Origin: Kocuria rosea
GTDB lineage: Bacteria > Actinomycetota > Actinomycetes > Actinomycetales > Micrococcaceae
DNA length: 64,000 nt
NCBI RefSeq assembly: GCF_006094695.1
Contig: NZ_CP035103.1
Location: 2,976,001 to 3,040,000 of the forward strand
Reading direction: 5' to 3'
The notes beneath the pieces are model-generated. The model was not told where the DNA came from and searched no databases. It saw nothing but the letters and a program-made list of their open reading frames with translations. This document shows positions 1-7,925 of the stretch, piece after piece. Each line of letters opens with the position of its first letter. Position 1 is the first letter of the stretch. A program made the translations under genes and the position numbers.

Positions 1-300
1 GCGTGGCTGCTGTTCGTGGCGGTCAACACGCAGTCCCGAGCCCGGCGGTGGCTGCGCTCGGCGGTGGTGCTCGGCTTCGCGTCCGTGTCCCTGGCCGGCA
101 ACGCGGCCATCGACGCCGCTCTCGCGGACCCCGGGGACGGCGCCGCCGTGACCACGGCGTCCGTGCTGGTGATCGCCCGCTGGGTGCTGCTCGTGCTGCT
201 GCTCGCCGTGACCGGGGCCGTGGCCGTGGAGGCCCTGCGGCGCCGGTCGAGGACCGCCGGCGCCCCGCGGCAGGACCCGCGTTCCGGACAGCGGGGGTGA
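1..300 (+). CDS. C-terminal part of a small membrane protein (5' end outside window)
   Basis: The reading frame is open from base 1 and stops at 298-300, so only the last 99 residues are present. Two hydrophobic stretches are visible (around SAVVLGFASVSLAGNAAI and VLVIARWVLLVLLLAVTGAVAV), followed by a basic tail rich in Arg and Pro. This suggests an inner-membrane protein with a cytoplasmic C-terminus. No family motif is recognisable in this fragment. A GTG at 16 could serve as a start, but the frame continues upstream without a stop and there is no ribosome-binding site before it, so truncation by the window edge is more likely. A strong hairpin at 359-390 may terminate it. Confidence 0.5.
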   Translation, partial: AWLLFVAVNTQSRARRWLRSAVVLGFASVSLAGNAAIDAALADPGDGAAVTTASVLVIARWVLLVLLLAVTGAVAVEALRRRSRTAGAPRQDPRSGQRG

Positions 301-358
301 GCCCGGCTCCCGGTCGCGCGGAGGCCGCCCGGCCCCGCCGGTTCCGTTCCGGACAGAA

Positions 359-390
359 GGACGCCCCGGACCGTGCGGTCCGGGGCGTCC
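359..390. terminator. Bidirectional hairpin terminator
   Basis: A perfect 14-bp inverted repeat (359-372 with 377-390) around the 4-base loop GTGC. It lies between the end of the plus-strand gene at 300 and the 3' end of the minus-strand tRNA at 396, so it can serve both. No U-tract follows, which is usual in high-GC actinobacteria. Confidence 0.7.
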
Positions 391-395
391 GTGCG

Positions 396-468
396 TGCCC
401 CCGATTGGATTCGAACCAACGACACCGGCTTTAGGAGAGCCGTGCTCTATCCCCTGAGCTACGAGGGC
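396..468 (-). tRNA. tRNA-Arg (anticodon CCT)
   Basis: On the minus strand a full cloverleaf can be drawn: acceptor GCCCTCG/CGGGGGC, D-arm GCTC/GAGC, anticodon stem CGGCT/AGCCG with loop CTCCTAA (anticodon CCT, reading AGG), and T-arm GTTGG-TTCGAAT-CCAAT. It is 73 nt with discriminator A and no encoded CCA. Confidence 0.95.
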
Positions 469-517
469 GACGCGAACAGTCTAGGGGGTCCCCCGGACCC
501 CCGCTAACCGGCCCCGT

Positions 518-523
518 TAGGAT
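518..523 (+). promoter_or_regulatory. Candidate -10 element for a leaderless transcript
   Basis: TAGGAT ends 7 bases before the ATG at 531, and no Shine-Dalgarno sequence lies between. That spacing would put the transcription start at or next to the start codon. Inferred from sequence only. Confidence 0.4.
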
Positions 524-530
524 CGGTCGC

Positions 531-1922
531 ATGCCCGTCTACATCGATCCGCCGCTCTGGCCCGCCCACGGGACGCACTTCTCGCACCTGGTCTCCGACA
601 CCTCCTACGAGGAGCTGCACGACTTCGCGGACCGGCTGGGCGTGGCCCGGCGCGCCTTCGACCGGGACCACTACGACGTGCCGGAGAGCCTGTACCGGCG
701 GGCGGTGGCCGCGGGCGCGGTGCCGGTCGACGGGCGGCAGCTCACGCGCCTGCTCGTGCGCAGCGGGCTGCGCGTCCCGGCGCGGGCGCGCCCGGACCGG
801 ATCGCCCGGGTCCTGCTGCGGCGGTGGGCCGCCCGCTTCCCGGGGCACCCGGCGCTGGGCGAGGAGCTCGTGGACCGGTGGAGCGAGCCGCACCGGCACT
901 ACCACGGTCCCGCCCACCTGCTGGCGGTGCTCGAGGCCGTCGACCTGCTGCGGCCCGGCGTCGACCTCGATCCCGACCGGTCCGCCGCCCTGGTCCTCGC
1001 CGCCTGGTTCCACGACGCCGTCTACCGGGGCCGCCCCGGAGCGGACGAGCGGGCGTCGGCGGAGCTGGCCCGCACCCGGCTGGGCGCCGCCGGCTTCGCC
1101 GCGCCGCTCGTGGCGGAGGTCGAGCGGCTCGTCCTGCTCACCCTCGGGCACCGGGTCCCCGAGGGGGACGCCGCCGGACGGGTGCTCCTGGACGCCGACC
1201 TCTCCGTGCTCGGCGCGGACCCGGACGGGTACGCCGCCTACACGACGGGCGTGCGGAAGGAGTACGCGCACGTGCCCGGACCGGAGTTCGCCCGGGCCCG
1301 GCTGGAGGTGCTGGAGGACCTCCGGGGCCGGCAGCCGCTGTTCCGGACCGACACGGCCCAGCGCCGGTGGGGTCCGGCGGCGGCCCGCAACCTCGACGAG
1401 GAGATCGACCGGCTGCGCGCGGCCGCCGAGGAGTCCCCGGCCGCTCCCCCGGCGGACGCCGAGGTGCTGACCATCACCGCCGTGTGCCTGCAGGACGACG
1501 ACGGGGCGCTGCTGACGGTGCGCAAGCGGGGCACGGAGCGCTTCATGCTGGTGGGCGGCAAGCTCGACCCGGGCGAGTCCCCGGCGGCCGCCGCCGTGCG
1601 GGAGACCGCGGAGGAGGTCGGGCTGCGGCTGGACGCCGCCCAGCTGCGCCCGCTCGGGGTGTTCGTGGCGCCGGCCGCGAACGAGGCGGGCACGTGGGTG
1701 CGGTGCACCGTGTTCACGGCACCTCTCACGGGGCGGCCGGTGCCGCTCGCGGAGATCGAGGAGCTGCGCTGGCAGCCCGTCGACGAGGACTCCCCCGGCG
1801 CGCTGCCCGCGGACCTGGCCCCGCTGCTGCGGGAGCACGTCATTCCGGCGCTGCGCCGCGCTCCCGGCGGTCCTCGGTCACGGCCGCAGCGTGCCGCCTC
1901 CGGTGGAGCAGGATCCCGGTGA
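531..1922 (+). CDS. DUF4031 - HD phosphohydrolase - Nudix hydrolase fusion protein
   Basis: The 463-residue protein has three parts. Residues 1-85 (MPVYIDPPLWPAHG...) match the small actinobacterial DUF4031 family. Residues about 95-300 form a metal-dependent HD-type phosphohydrolase with HYHGPAHL (123-130), the FHD doublet (H161, D162) and a later Asp in LLDADLS (219-225). Residues about 310-445 are a Nudix hydrolase with a complete Nudix box (G343 to L365: G-x5-E-x7-RETAEEVGL). HD enzymes and Nudix enzymes both act on phosphorylated nucleotides, so a nucleotide-cleaning or signalling role is plausible, but the substrate cannot be read from sequence. The last 28 codons overlap the convergent gene at 1840. 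The start at 531 has a TAGGAT box 7 bases upstream and may be leaderless. Confidence 0.85.
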   Translation: MPVYIDPPLWPAHGTHFSHLVSDTSYEELHDFADRLGVARRAFDRDHYDVPESLYRRAVAAGAVPVDGRQLTRLLVRSGLRVPARARPDRIARVLLRRWAARFPGHPALGEELVDRWSEPHRHYHGPAHLLAVLEAVDLLRPGVDLDPDRSAALVLAAWFHDAVYRGRPGADERASAELARTRLGAAGFAAPLVAEVERLVLLTLGHRVPEGDAAGRVLLDADLSVLGADPDGYAAYTTGVRKEYAHVPGPEFARARLEVLEDLRGRQPLFRTDTAQRRWGPAAARNLDEEIDRLRAAAEESPAAPPADAEVLTITAVCLQDDDGALLTVRKRGTERFMLVGGKLDPGESPAAAAVRETAEEVGLRLDAAQLRPLGVFVAPAANEAGTWVRCTVFTAPLTGRPVPLAEIEELRWQPVDEDSPGALPADLAPLLREHVIPALRRAPGGPRSRPQRAASGGAGSR

Positions 1923-2106
1923 TCAGGCCGAGCACGATCCCGATGCCCCCGAACACCGAGAGCCACATCGCGGCGTGCCCCACGAACGCGGCGACGACGA
2001 AGCCGGCCACGATGCCGGGCACCGCGCCGCCGATCATGCCGTAGGCCATGTAGGCGTACTCGCGATCCAGGCTCGTGCGGGCGTTGCGGCTGAAGTCGGT
2101 GGACAT
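1840..2106 (-). CDS. Small two-helix membrane protein
   Basis: This is an 88-residue protein with a charged N-terminus (MSTDFSRNARTSLDREYAYM) and two hydrophobic, glycine-rich helices (about residues 22-45 and 48-68), ending in a basic tail HRRRH. The Gly-rich helices (GGAVPGIVAG, GGIGIVLGLITG) suggest tight helix packing. No family is recognised. Its 3' end overlaps the convergent DUF4031-HD-Nudix gene by 83 bases, so one of the two C-termini may be under weak constraint. It is separated from the NlpC/P60 gene by a terminator at 2174-2215. Confidence 0.65.
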   Translation of the reverse strand: MSTDFSRNARTSLDREYAYMAYGMIGGAVPGIVAGFVVAAFVGHAAMWLSVFGGIGIVLGLITGILLHRRRHAAAVTEDRRERGAAPE

Positions 2107-2173
2107 GGGCCCAGTCTATCGGCCGCCGGCGGGGCGCCGTGGTGGCCGGCGCGGTGGGCGGCGGGACGACAGC

Positions 2174-2215
2174 GGGTGCGCGGTTCCCGTCTGGCCGACC
2201 AGGAACCGCGCACCC
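2174..2215 (-). terminator. Terminator of the first NlpC/P60 gene
   Basis: A perfect 14-bp inverted repeat (2174-2187 with 2202-2215) with a 14-base loop, 22 bases past the stop codon of the minus-strand gene at 2238. Confidence 0.75.
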
Positions 2216-2237
2216 GAAGAGGTGCTCTCGCGTGCGG

Positions 2238-3140
2238 TCAGCGCACGCGGACGAAGACGGGGCCGGAGCCCACATTGACGCCGGAGATGGCGGTGGTCCC
2301 ACCGTTCCAGCCGCCGTGGACGGCCTTGCCGCCACCGATGTAGACCGCGATGTGGGCCGCGCCCATGCCGCCGTCGGCGTAGTAGACGAGGTCGCCGGGC
2401 TTGGCCTGACCAGCGGAGACCTGCGTGCCGAGGCTCAGGTAGGAGGCCGGCCAGCCGTGGTGGTTGATGCCGGCGGCGCGCAGCGCGTTGGTGACGAGCG
2501 CGGTGCAGTCCTGGCCCACACCGAGCTGGCCCATGGCGGCGGAGGAGATGGTCGCGCCCTTGCCGGAGGCCGAGCTCTGCGGGGCGACGGTGCGCTGGGC
2601 GGCCGGAGCCGCCTGCACGGCCGGCTTCGGGGCGGGCGCGGCGGCGGGCTTCGGGGCCGGAGCCGCCTGCACGGCCGGCTTCGGAGCGGCGACCGGAGCG
2701 GCCTTCGGGGCCGGGGCGGGCGCGGCGGCGGGCTTCGGGGCCGCCTGCACGGCCGGCTGCCGGGCGGCGACCGGAGCGGGCGCGGCGGCGGCCTTCGGCG
2801 CCGGAGCGGCCACGGCGGGAGCCGCGACGACCGCGGTCTCGACCTTCTGCTTCTCGACCTTCTCGGTCTTCTTCTCGGTCTTCTTCTCGGCCTTCCGGTC
2901 GGACTCGGCCTTCTGCACGTGGGCGACGGGCTCGAGGGACACGGTGGGCGCCGCGGCGGGGGTGGCCGCGGCCACGGCGGACAGCGGGGCGTCGGTGGAG
3001 GCGTCCTGGGCCGGAGCGGCCTGCACGGAGACGGTGGTGGCGAGGGCCAGCCCGGAGAAGGCTGCCACGGCGGCCACGGTGCGGGCCTTGCCGGAGAAGA
3101 GCGAGCCGATGCCGTTCGAGGAGGTCAGATCACGGGTCAT
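2238..3140 (-). CDS. Secreted NlpC/P60-family cell-wall hydrolase with Ala/Pro/Lys-rich linker
   Basis: From the ATG at 3140 the product has 300 residues. A signal peptide (about 20-41, ending SVQA-AP) is followed by a charged Lys/Glu segment (repeated AEKKTEKK) and a long Ala-Pro-Lys linker with repeats of the type PKPAVQAAPAPKPAAAP. A C-terminal NlpC/P60-like domain starts near residue 205, with Cys212 (DCTALV), His263 (AAHIAVYIG) and His275 as the probable catalytic set. The family cleaves peptide bonds in peptidoglycan stems, here outside the membrane. The linker could thread or bind the wall. A GTG at 3200 in the same frame would add 20 residues; the ATG places the signal peptide better, but neither start has a clear ribosome-binding site. 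It follows a paralogue (3416-4081) separated by a terminator, and no riboswitch was found in its own leader. Confidence 0.85.
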   Translation of the reverse strand: MTRDLTSSNGIGSLFSGKARTVAAVAAFSGLALATTVSVQAAPAQDASTDAPLSAVAAATPAAAPTVSLEPVAHVQKAESDRKAEKKTEKKTEKVEKQKVETAVVAAPAVAAPAPKAAAAPAPVAARQPAVQAAPKPAAAPAPAPKAAPVAAPKPAVQAAPAPKPAAAPAPKPAVQAAPAAQRTVAPQSSASGKGATISSAAMGQLGVGQDCTALVTNALRAAGINHHGWPASYLSLGTQVSAGQAKPGDLVYYADGGMGAAHIAVYIGGGKAVHGGWNGGTTAISGVNVGSGPVFVRVR

Positions 3141-3373
3141 GAGGAGTTCAGACGACTTTCTTTCGGAGCCGGGCCTGCCGGAGGGCGCGGGAGACAGCAC
3201 GGATCACCCCGGGCAGCGCGCGGGGTGGACCGGTGCCGGCAGGGGTGCGTTCCGGGATCGGGAACGACGGCCGGGCGAGCGGAGGAGGGGGGCGCCGTCC
3301 GGTCGGACAGCAGGCACCGCCGGGAACCGGGAGAGCGGTTCTCGGCGTGCGGGGTGGGGGGGGGTGATCGGGT

Positions 3374-3407
3374 GCCGCCCGCGACGAGCGGGGTCGTCGC
3401 GGGCGGC
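3374..3407 (-). terminator. Terminator of the second NlpC/P60 gene
   Basis: A perfect 14-bp inverted repeat (3374-3387 with 3394-3407) with a 6-base loop, 8 bases past the stop codon of the gene ending at 3416 on the minus strand. Confidence 0.8.
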
Positions 3408-3415
3408 GGACCGGA

Positions 3416-4081
3416 TCAGAAGGTGTAGTAGCCGTCCAGCTGCATGGCGTTGACGGAGTGGACCTGGGTGCCCTGGGTCGGGTTGAGGGCGGAGATCATC
3501 TTGCCGCCGCCGATGTAGATGCCCACGTGGGCGCCGCCGTTCTGCGAGACGAGGTCACCGGGCTGCGGGTTGGCGGTGGGGGTGCCCGCCGCGAACTGGG
3601 ACCAGGTGGTCCGGGGCAGGTCGATGCCGTTCTGGGCGAAGACCCACTGGGTGAAGCCGGAGCAGTCCCAGGCGCCGTAGGCGGTGCCGCCGTAGACGTA
3701 GCCCGCACCCTGCGCGGACATCGCGGTGCCCACGACGCCGCCGGCGGCCGGGGCGATCTCGGTGGTGGCGGTGGACTGCGGGGTGACGCTCGAGGTGGCG
3801 GCGGTCTGCTGCGGGGCCGGGGCCGGGGCCTCGTAGGCGGGAGCGGCGGGCTGCGCGGCGACCGGGGCCTGGTAGGTGTACGAGGAGTACTCGGCCAGCG
3901 AGGCGGAGGCCGGGGCCGAGTAGGCCGCGCCGGTCTCGACGGGGGCCTGGGCGAAGGCCTGGGCCGGGGCGACGGAGCCGATCATCGCGGCGCCGGCGGC
4001 GGCGGCGATGGTGGTGTTGCGCACGACGTGCGAGGTGGTCTCGGCACGGTGGCGGGCAGCGTTCAGCGTGAAAAGCGACAT
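3416..4081 (-). CDS. Secreted NlpC/P60 endopeptidase under c-di-AMP riboswitch control
   Basis: The 221-residue protein has a signal peptide (about 20-42, VAPAQA), a Tyr/Ala/Pro-rich linker and a C-terminal NlpC/P60 domain from about residue 115. Cys140 (WDCSGFTQW) and His185 (GGAHVGIYIG) form the catalytic pair, with a polar third residue near Asn200 (ISALNPTQGTQ). The arrangement AGYVYGGTAYGAWDCSGF is typical of D-glutamyl-meso-DAP/Lys-type endopeptidases such as RipA or the Rpf-associated enzymes. A strong ribosome-binding site (AGGGAGGAA) lies 8 bases before the ATG. The 5' leader carries a ydaO-type riboswitch, which fits the known control of actinobacterial wall hydrolases by c-di-AMP in response to osmotic state. 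A terminator follows directly. Confidence 0.92.
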   Translation of the reverse strand: MSLFTLNAARHRAETTSHVVRNTTIAAAAGAAMIGSVAPAQAFAQAPVETGAAYSAPASASLAEYSSYTYQAPVAAQPAAPAYEAPAPAPQQTAATSSVTPQSTATTEIAPAAGGVVGTAMSAQGAGYVYGGTAYGAWDCSGFTQWVFAQNGIDLPRTTWSQFAAGTPTANPQPGDLVSQNGGAHVGIYIGGGKMISALNPTQGTQVHSVNAMQLDGYYTF

Positions 4082-4099
4082 GGTTGAGTTCCTCCCTTT

Positions 4100-4255
4100 G
4101 CCTACGAGGTGAGCTGTCGGATTCGGGTGGGAGACACCCGGCCGCAGAACGCACGCGCTCTGACGACTTAACCCCAAGGACCCGGATCACCGGGACCGAA
4201 AATGGTTCCCCCGCTTCTGCCAAGCAGTTTCTGTGTAGAGGCCACGGGCACCGGC
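4100..4255 (-). promoter_or_regulatory. ydaO/yuaA-type c-di-AMP riboswitch
   Basis: Read on the minus strand, the leader contains the conserved blocks of this class in order: GGCAGAAGCGGGGGAACC (about 4205-4222), TGGGGTTAAGTC (4165-4176), and the 3' segment GGGTG...CACCCGAATCCGACAGC followed by a closing CTCGTAGGC (4102-4140). It ends about 20 bases before the ATG of the NlpC/P60 gene, with the ribosome-binding site just past it. In actinobacteria this class commonly precedes NlpC/P60 and Rpf genes. The 5' boundary is approximate. Confidence 0.9.
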
Positions 4256-4312
4256 AGAATTCGGCGATGTGCTCCGAGGGCGCCGATCCGACCAGTGATC
4301 GGCACGCGTTGA

Positions 4313-4342
4313 ACAGTACATGACAGATTACGGAAGTGTCAC
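4313..4342 (-). promoter_or_regulatory. Candidate promoter of the riboswitch-NlpC/P60 transcript
   Basis: On the minus strand GTGACA (4337-4342) is followed after 18 bases by TACTGT (4313-4318), a good sigma-70-like pair just upstream of the riboswitch. The start site would be near 4306. Confidence 0.5.
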
Positions 4343-4594
4343 GTTTTGATCACGACAGATAACAGCTGGACAACGCCTCAGGTTTCAATGCCATGCCATT
4401 GAGACGCGTGGGACGATCAATTCGCACCTGTGACGAGCTGTGCAGTGCCTTCGAGCGCCCTGGGAATCCGCCTGTCACCAGGGAAGCCGCGCCTCCGGGG
4501 TCCGGCCTGGGCCGGACTGGCCGAAAGTGGCTTGTGAACGTCCCCACACCCGGGACGAACCGTTCGCCGCCCCGCTCCGGGAGGCGGCGGCGCC
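4343..4594. other. Intergenic region without a supported gene
   Basis: This stretch lies between the NlpC/P60 promoter and the 3' end of dtxR. It is less GC-rich at its left end (for example TTTTGATCACGACAGATAAC), consistent with promoter DNA. A short hairpin with a 7-bp stem at 4565-4589 may terminate dtxR. No convincing coding frame was seen. Confidence 0.5.
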
Positions 4595-5281
4595 TCAGGG
4601 AGCGAGGACGCGGATGGCCGCGGCGGTGCGCAGGTCGATCTCCGCGGACCGCCCCGTGGCCGCCACCTCGATGCGCACGAGCTGACCGTCCACCCGGGCC
4701 GTGACCTCCGCCCCTGTGAGCACTCCCACGTCGCTCAGCACGCCCAGGAGGTCCGCGTCCGCCTGGACCACCTCCGGCAGCAGCGCCACGGTGTGCGATC
4801 CGTCCGGGTCGTGGCGGGCGGCGTCGAGCAGGGAGGGGTGCGCCGCTGCGGGGCTCTCCTCGACCCCGAGGGCGGCCAGACCGGGGATCGGCGTGCCGTA
4901 CGGCGAGTACCGGGGGCTGTGCAGCAGGTCCACGAGCCGCCGCTCGACCTGCTCGCTCATCACGTGCTCCCACCGGCACGCCTCGTCGTGCACCTGGGCG
5001 AGGTCCAGGCCGATGACGTCGGCGAGCAGCCGCTCCGCCAGCCGGTGCTTGCGCATCACCTGCACCGCACGCTCACGGCCGGCAGGGGTGAGCAGCAGCG
5101 ACCGGTCCTGGCCCACCGTCAGCAGCCCGTCCCGCTCCATCCTGGACACCGTCTGCGAGACCGTGGGCCCGGAGTGGTCGAGGCGCTCGACGATCCGCGC
5201 CCGCATCGGCGTGATCCCCTCCTCCTCGAGCTCGAGGACGGTCCGCAGGTACATCTCCGTGGTGTCGATCAGGTCGCTCAT
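4595..5281 (-). CDS. dtxR: DtxR/IdeR-family iron-dependent transcriptional repressor
   Basis: The 228-residue protein matches DtxR almost residue for residue in its metal ligands: Met10, Cys102, Glu105 and His106 (primary site) and His79, Glu83, His98, Glu170 and Gln173 (ancillary site) all fall at the numbers known from Corynebacterium diphtheriae DtxR. The winged helix (about 25-60, [15 protein letters not shown]) is followed by the dimerisation domain and a C-terminal SH3-like domain. A Cys at position 102, rather than the Asp typical of manganese-sensing MntR, supports iron sensing. With Fe(II) bound it would repress iron-uptake genes. No full DtxR box was found in the window, so its targets, including the siderophore-interacting gene at 23205, are not shown. 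Confidence 0.93.
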   Translation of the reverse strand: MSDLIDTTEMYLRTVLELEEEGITPMRARIVERLDHSGPTVSQTVSRMERDGLLTVGQDRSLLLTPAGRERAVQVMRKHRLAERLLADVIGLDLAQVHDEACRWEHVMSEQVERRLVDLLHSPRYSPYGTPIPGLAALGVEESPAAAHPSLLDAARHDPDGSHTVALLPEVVQADADLLGVLSDVGVLTGAEVTARVDGQLVRIEVAATGRSAEIDLRTAAAIRVLAP

Positions 5282-5515
5282 GCCTCAGTCATCCTTCGTC
5301 CGGCCGTCCCGGCCCGGGGATCCCGCCCGGTCCGGTCTTCCCGCACGAGCTTAGTGCGCGAGCCCTCCGGCCGCCCGGAGGGAGGAGGCGCCCGCGGGGC
5401 CCGCCGTCCGCGGGTGGGGCAGAATGGGCCGAGTCGCGAACGGCGCGAGCGGCCTCCGCGGCGGCCGTGCCCGTCGCGCACCACCCGCCGCACGTCACCC
5501 ACGAGGGAGCGCCCG

Positions 5516-6655
5516 TTGCCCGCACACGTCACCATCCCCCAGCACCTGCTGCCCGCCGACGGCCGCTTCGGCGCCGGCCCCTCCAAGATCCGCCCGGCAC
5601 AGGTCGAGGCCGTGTCGCGCGCCGGGGCCGGCCTGCTCGGCACCTCCCACCGCCAGGCGCCGGTGCAGGAGCTCGTGGGCTCGGTGCGGGAGGGCCTCGC
5701 GCAGTTCCTCGGCCTGCCCTCCGGCCACGAGGTGCTCCTGGGCCTGGGCGGGGCCACCGCGTTCTGGGACGCCGCCGCGTTCGGGCTGGTCGAGCGGAGG
5801 GCCCAGCACCTGGTGTTCGGGGAGTTCGGCGCGAAGTTCGCCCAGGCCACCGACGGCGCCCCGTTCCTGGAGCCCTCCTCGATCGTGGAGTCCGCCCCCG
5901 GCACCCGCCCGGAGGCCCGGGCGGAGGAGGGCGTGGACGTCTACGCGTGGCCCCAGAACGAGACCTCCACCGGTGTCGCCGCGCCCGTGCACCGGCCCTC
6001 CGGGATCGCGGACGACGCGCTGGTGCTGGTGGACGCGACCTCGGCCGCCGGGGGGATGGCCGCGGAGGTGGCCGCGGCGGACGTCTACTACTTCTCCCCG
6101 CAGAAGAACTTCGGCTCGGACGGCGGACTGTGGCTGGGCGCGTTCTCCTCCGCGGCGATCGAGCGGATCGAGCGGATCGGCGCCTCCGGGCGGTGGATCC
6201 CCGACTTCCTGCGGCTGACCACGGCGCTGGAGAACTCCCGGAAGAACCAGACCTACAACACCCCGGCCCTGGCCACGCTGGTGATGCTCGACGAGCAGGT
6301 CCGCTGGCTCAACGACCAGGGCGGCATGACCTGGGCCGCGGCCCGCACGAAGGCCTCCTCGGACCTGGTCTACGGGTGGGCCGAGGCCTCGTCCTTCGCG
6401 TCCCCGTTCGTGGCACGCCCCGAGGACCGCTCCACCGTGATCACCACCGTGGACTTCGACGCCGCCGTGGACGCGTCCGCCGTCGCGGCGGTCCTGCGCG
6501 CCCACGGCGTGGTCGACGTCGAGCCCTACCGCAAGCTGGGGCGCAACCAGCTTCGGATCGCCACGTTCGTCTCCATCGAGCCCGAGGACGTCGCCCGGCT
6601 GCTGGCCTGCGTGGACCACGTCGTCGGGCAGCTCCGCGGAGGAGCCGGGCGCTAG
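5516..6655 (+). CDS. serC: Phosphoserine aminotransferase
   Basis: Class-V PLP-dependent aminotransferase of 379 residues. It converts 3-phosphohydroxypyruvate and glutamate to 3-phosphoserine in serine synthesis in the cytosol. The N-terminus (DGRFGAGPSKIRPAQ) has the substrate-binding GPSK motif, and the PLP Schiff-base lysine is Lys197 in YYFSPQKNFGS. The C-terminal YRKLGRNQLRIATFVSIEPEDV is typical of actinobacterial SerC. The start chosen is TTG at 5516, with GAGGGAGC about 7 bases upstream; it gives the usual N-terminus and length. Frames extending further upstream only run antisense to dtxR. The stop overlaps the stop of the convergent MFS gene by 4 bases (CTAG). Confidence 0.92.
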   Translation: MPAHVTIPQHLLPADGRFGAGPSKIRPAQVEAVSRAGAGLLGTSHRQAPVQELVGSVREGLAQFLGLPSGHEVLLGLGGATAFWDAAAFGLVERRAQHLVFGEFGAKFAQATDGAPFLEPSSIVESAPGTRPEARAEEGVDVYAWPQNETSTGVAAPVHRPSGIADDALVLVDATSAAGGMAAEVAAADVYYFSPQKNFGSDGGLWLGAFSSAAIERIERIGASGRWIPDFLRLTTALENSRKNQTYNTPALATLVMLDEQVRWLNDQGGMTWAAARTKASSDLVYGWAEASSFASPFVARPEDRSTVITTVDFDAAVDASAVAAVLRAHGVVDVEPYRKLGRNQLRIATFVSIEPEDVARLLACVDHVVGQLRGGAGR

Positions 6656-7872
6656 CCGGAGTTCTCGGGCGCGGAGCGCTCCGCGCGCAGCCGCAGCCAG
6701 ACGACGAAGCCCACCAGGGCCCCGCCGAGTCCCGCCGCCACGGCGACCCCCATGCCCCAGCGCGCCCCGAGGGCGTCGGTGATCCAGCCGACGACCGGCG
6801 CCCCGATCGGGGTGCCGCCCATGAAGATGGCCATGTAGAGGCTCATGACGCGTCCGCGCATCACCGGCGAGGTGGTGGACTGCACGTACGCGTTGGCGGT
6901 GGTCATGATGGTCAGGGAGGACAGCCCGCAGGGGACCAGCCACAGCGCGAACAGCGGCAGGGTGGGCGCCGTCGCCGCGCCCAGGCAGCTGAGGGCGAAG
7001 ACGGCGCTGCCCCCGTAGACGTAGCGCAGCCGGGCGCTGCGGCGCCGGGCCGAGAGCAGGGCCCCGGCCACCGTGCCGACCGCGAGCACCGAGTTGAGCA
7101 GCCCGAAGGTCTCCGAGCCCCGGCCGAACTCGGGTCCGGCCATGGCGGCCAGGAAGACCGCGAAGTTCAGCCCGAAGGTGCCGATGAGGAAGATGGTGAC
7201 CAGCACCGCCACGATGTCGGGGCGGCCGGCCACATAGGCCAGCCCCTCCCGGATCTGGCCCCGCCCCCGGCCGGAGCGCGGCATCCCGCGCAGCTCGTCG
7301 GCGCGGATCGCCAGGACGGCGGCGAGCATCGCGCCGAAGGTCAGCGTGTTGAGGAGGAACACCCAGCCCGAGCCGATGGAGGCCACGAGCACGCCGGCCA
7401 CGGCGGGCCCGATCATCCGCGCGGCGTTGAACGAGGTCGCGTTCAGGGCCACGGCGTTGGAGAGGTAGGCGTCGTCGACCATCTCCGAGACGAAGGTCTG
7501 GCGCACGGGGGCGTCGAGGGTGGAGACGACGCCCAGGGCGAGGGCGAAGCCGTAGACGTGCCACAGGGTGGCCGCGTCGGCCAGGACCAGCGCCCCCAGA
7601 CCGGCCGCCAGCACCGCCATGGCCGTCTGGGTCCAGAGCAGCAGGCGCCGCCGGTCGAGCCGGTCCGCGAGCACGCCGGCCCAGGGCGCGAGGAAGAGCT
7701 GGGGCAGGAACTGCAGGGCCGTCACCACGCCCATGGCGGTGGCGTCGTGGTCCGAGAGCTCGTCGAAGACCAGCCACGACTGGGCCGTGCGCTGCATCCA
7801 CGTGCCGATGTTGGACACGAGCGCGCCCAGGAACCACAGCCGGTAGTTGCGGAACCGGAAGGACCGGAACAT
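6652..7872 (-). CDS. MFS transporter, EntS/MFS_3-type exporter
   Basis: The 406-residue integral membrane protein has about 12 hydrophobic segments. It starts with the FRFRNYRLWFLGALVSNIGTWMQ signature of the MFS_3 (EntS-like) exporters and has the DRLDRRRLLL loop after helix 2. A long basic loop (about 195-215) separates the halves. Relatives export siderophores, macrolides and other small molecules; the substrate is unknown here. It sits 53 bases downstream of the DUF3027 gene on the same strand, and this cold-shock/DUF3027/MFS order suggests co-transcription. The first in-frame start after DUF3027 is the ATG at 7872, with only a weak ribosome-binding site. Confidence 0.85.
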   Translation of the reverse strand: MFRSFRFRNYRLWFLGALVSNIGTWMQRTAQSWLVFDELSDHDATAMGVVTALQFLPQLFLAPWAGVLADRLDRRRLLLWTQTAMAVLAAGLGALVLADAATLWHVYGFALALGVVSTLDAPVRQTFVSEMVDDAYLSNAVALNATSFNAARMIGPAVAGVLVASIGSGWVFLLNTLTFGAMLAAVLAIRADELRGMPRSGRGRGQIREGLAYVAGRPDIVAVLVTIFLIGTFGLNFAVFLAAMAGPEFGRGSETFGLLNSVLAVGTVAGALLSARRRSARLRYVYGGSAVFALSCLGAATAPTLPLFALWLVPCGLSSLTIMTTANAYVQSTTSPVMRGRVMSLYMAIFMGGTPIGAPVVGWITDALGARWGMGVAVAAGLGGALVGFVVWLRLRAERSAPENSG

Positions 7873-7925
7873 CCCGCGCGCGGGCTCCGGGGCCTCGTCC
7901 GTCCTCGCGGTCCCCGGCGGGACGG

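Noticed and set aside
504..1838. Long open frame on the minus strand opposite the DUF4031-HD-Nudix gene
   Set aside because: It is a GC-skew shadow: no family motifs, poor amino-acid composition, and the plus strand has three intact domains. The same holds for the very long frames at 9067-11022 (minus), 15417-19142 (plus) and 32586-36929 (plus).
3141..3373. Second c-di-AMP riboswitch upstream of the first NlpC/P60 gene
   Set aside because: None of the conserved blocks (GCGGGGGAACC, GGGGT(T/G)AA, CCGACAGC) occurs there.
4793..5515. Upstream extension of serC
   Set aside because: The frame stays open but runs antisense to dtxR. The TTG at 5516 has a ribosome-binding site and gives the normal SerC N-terminus.
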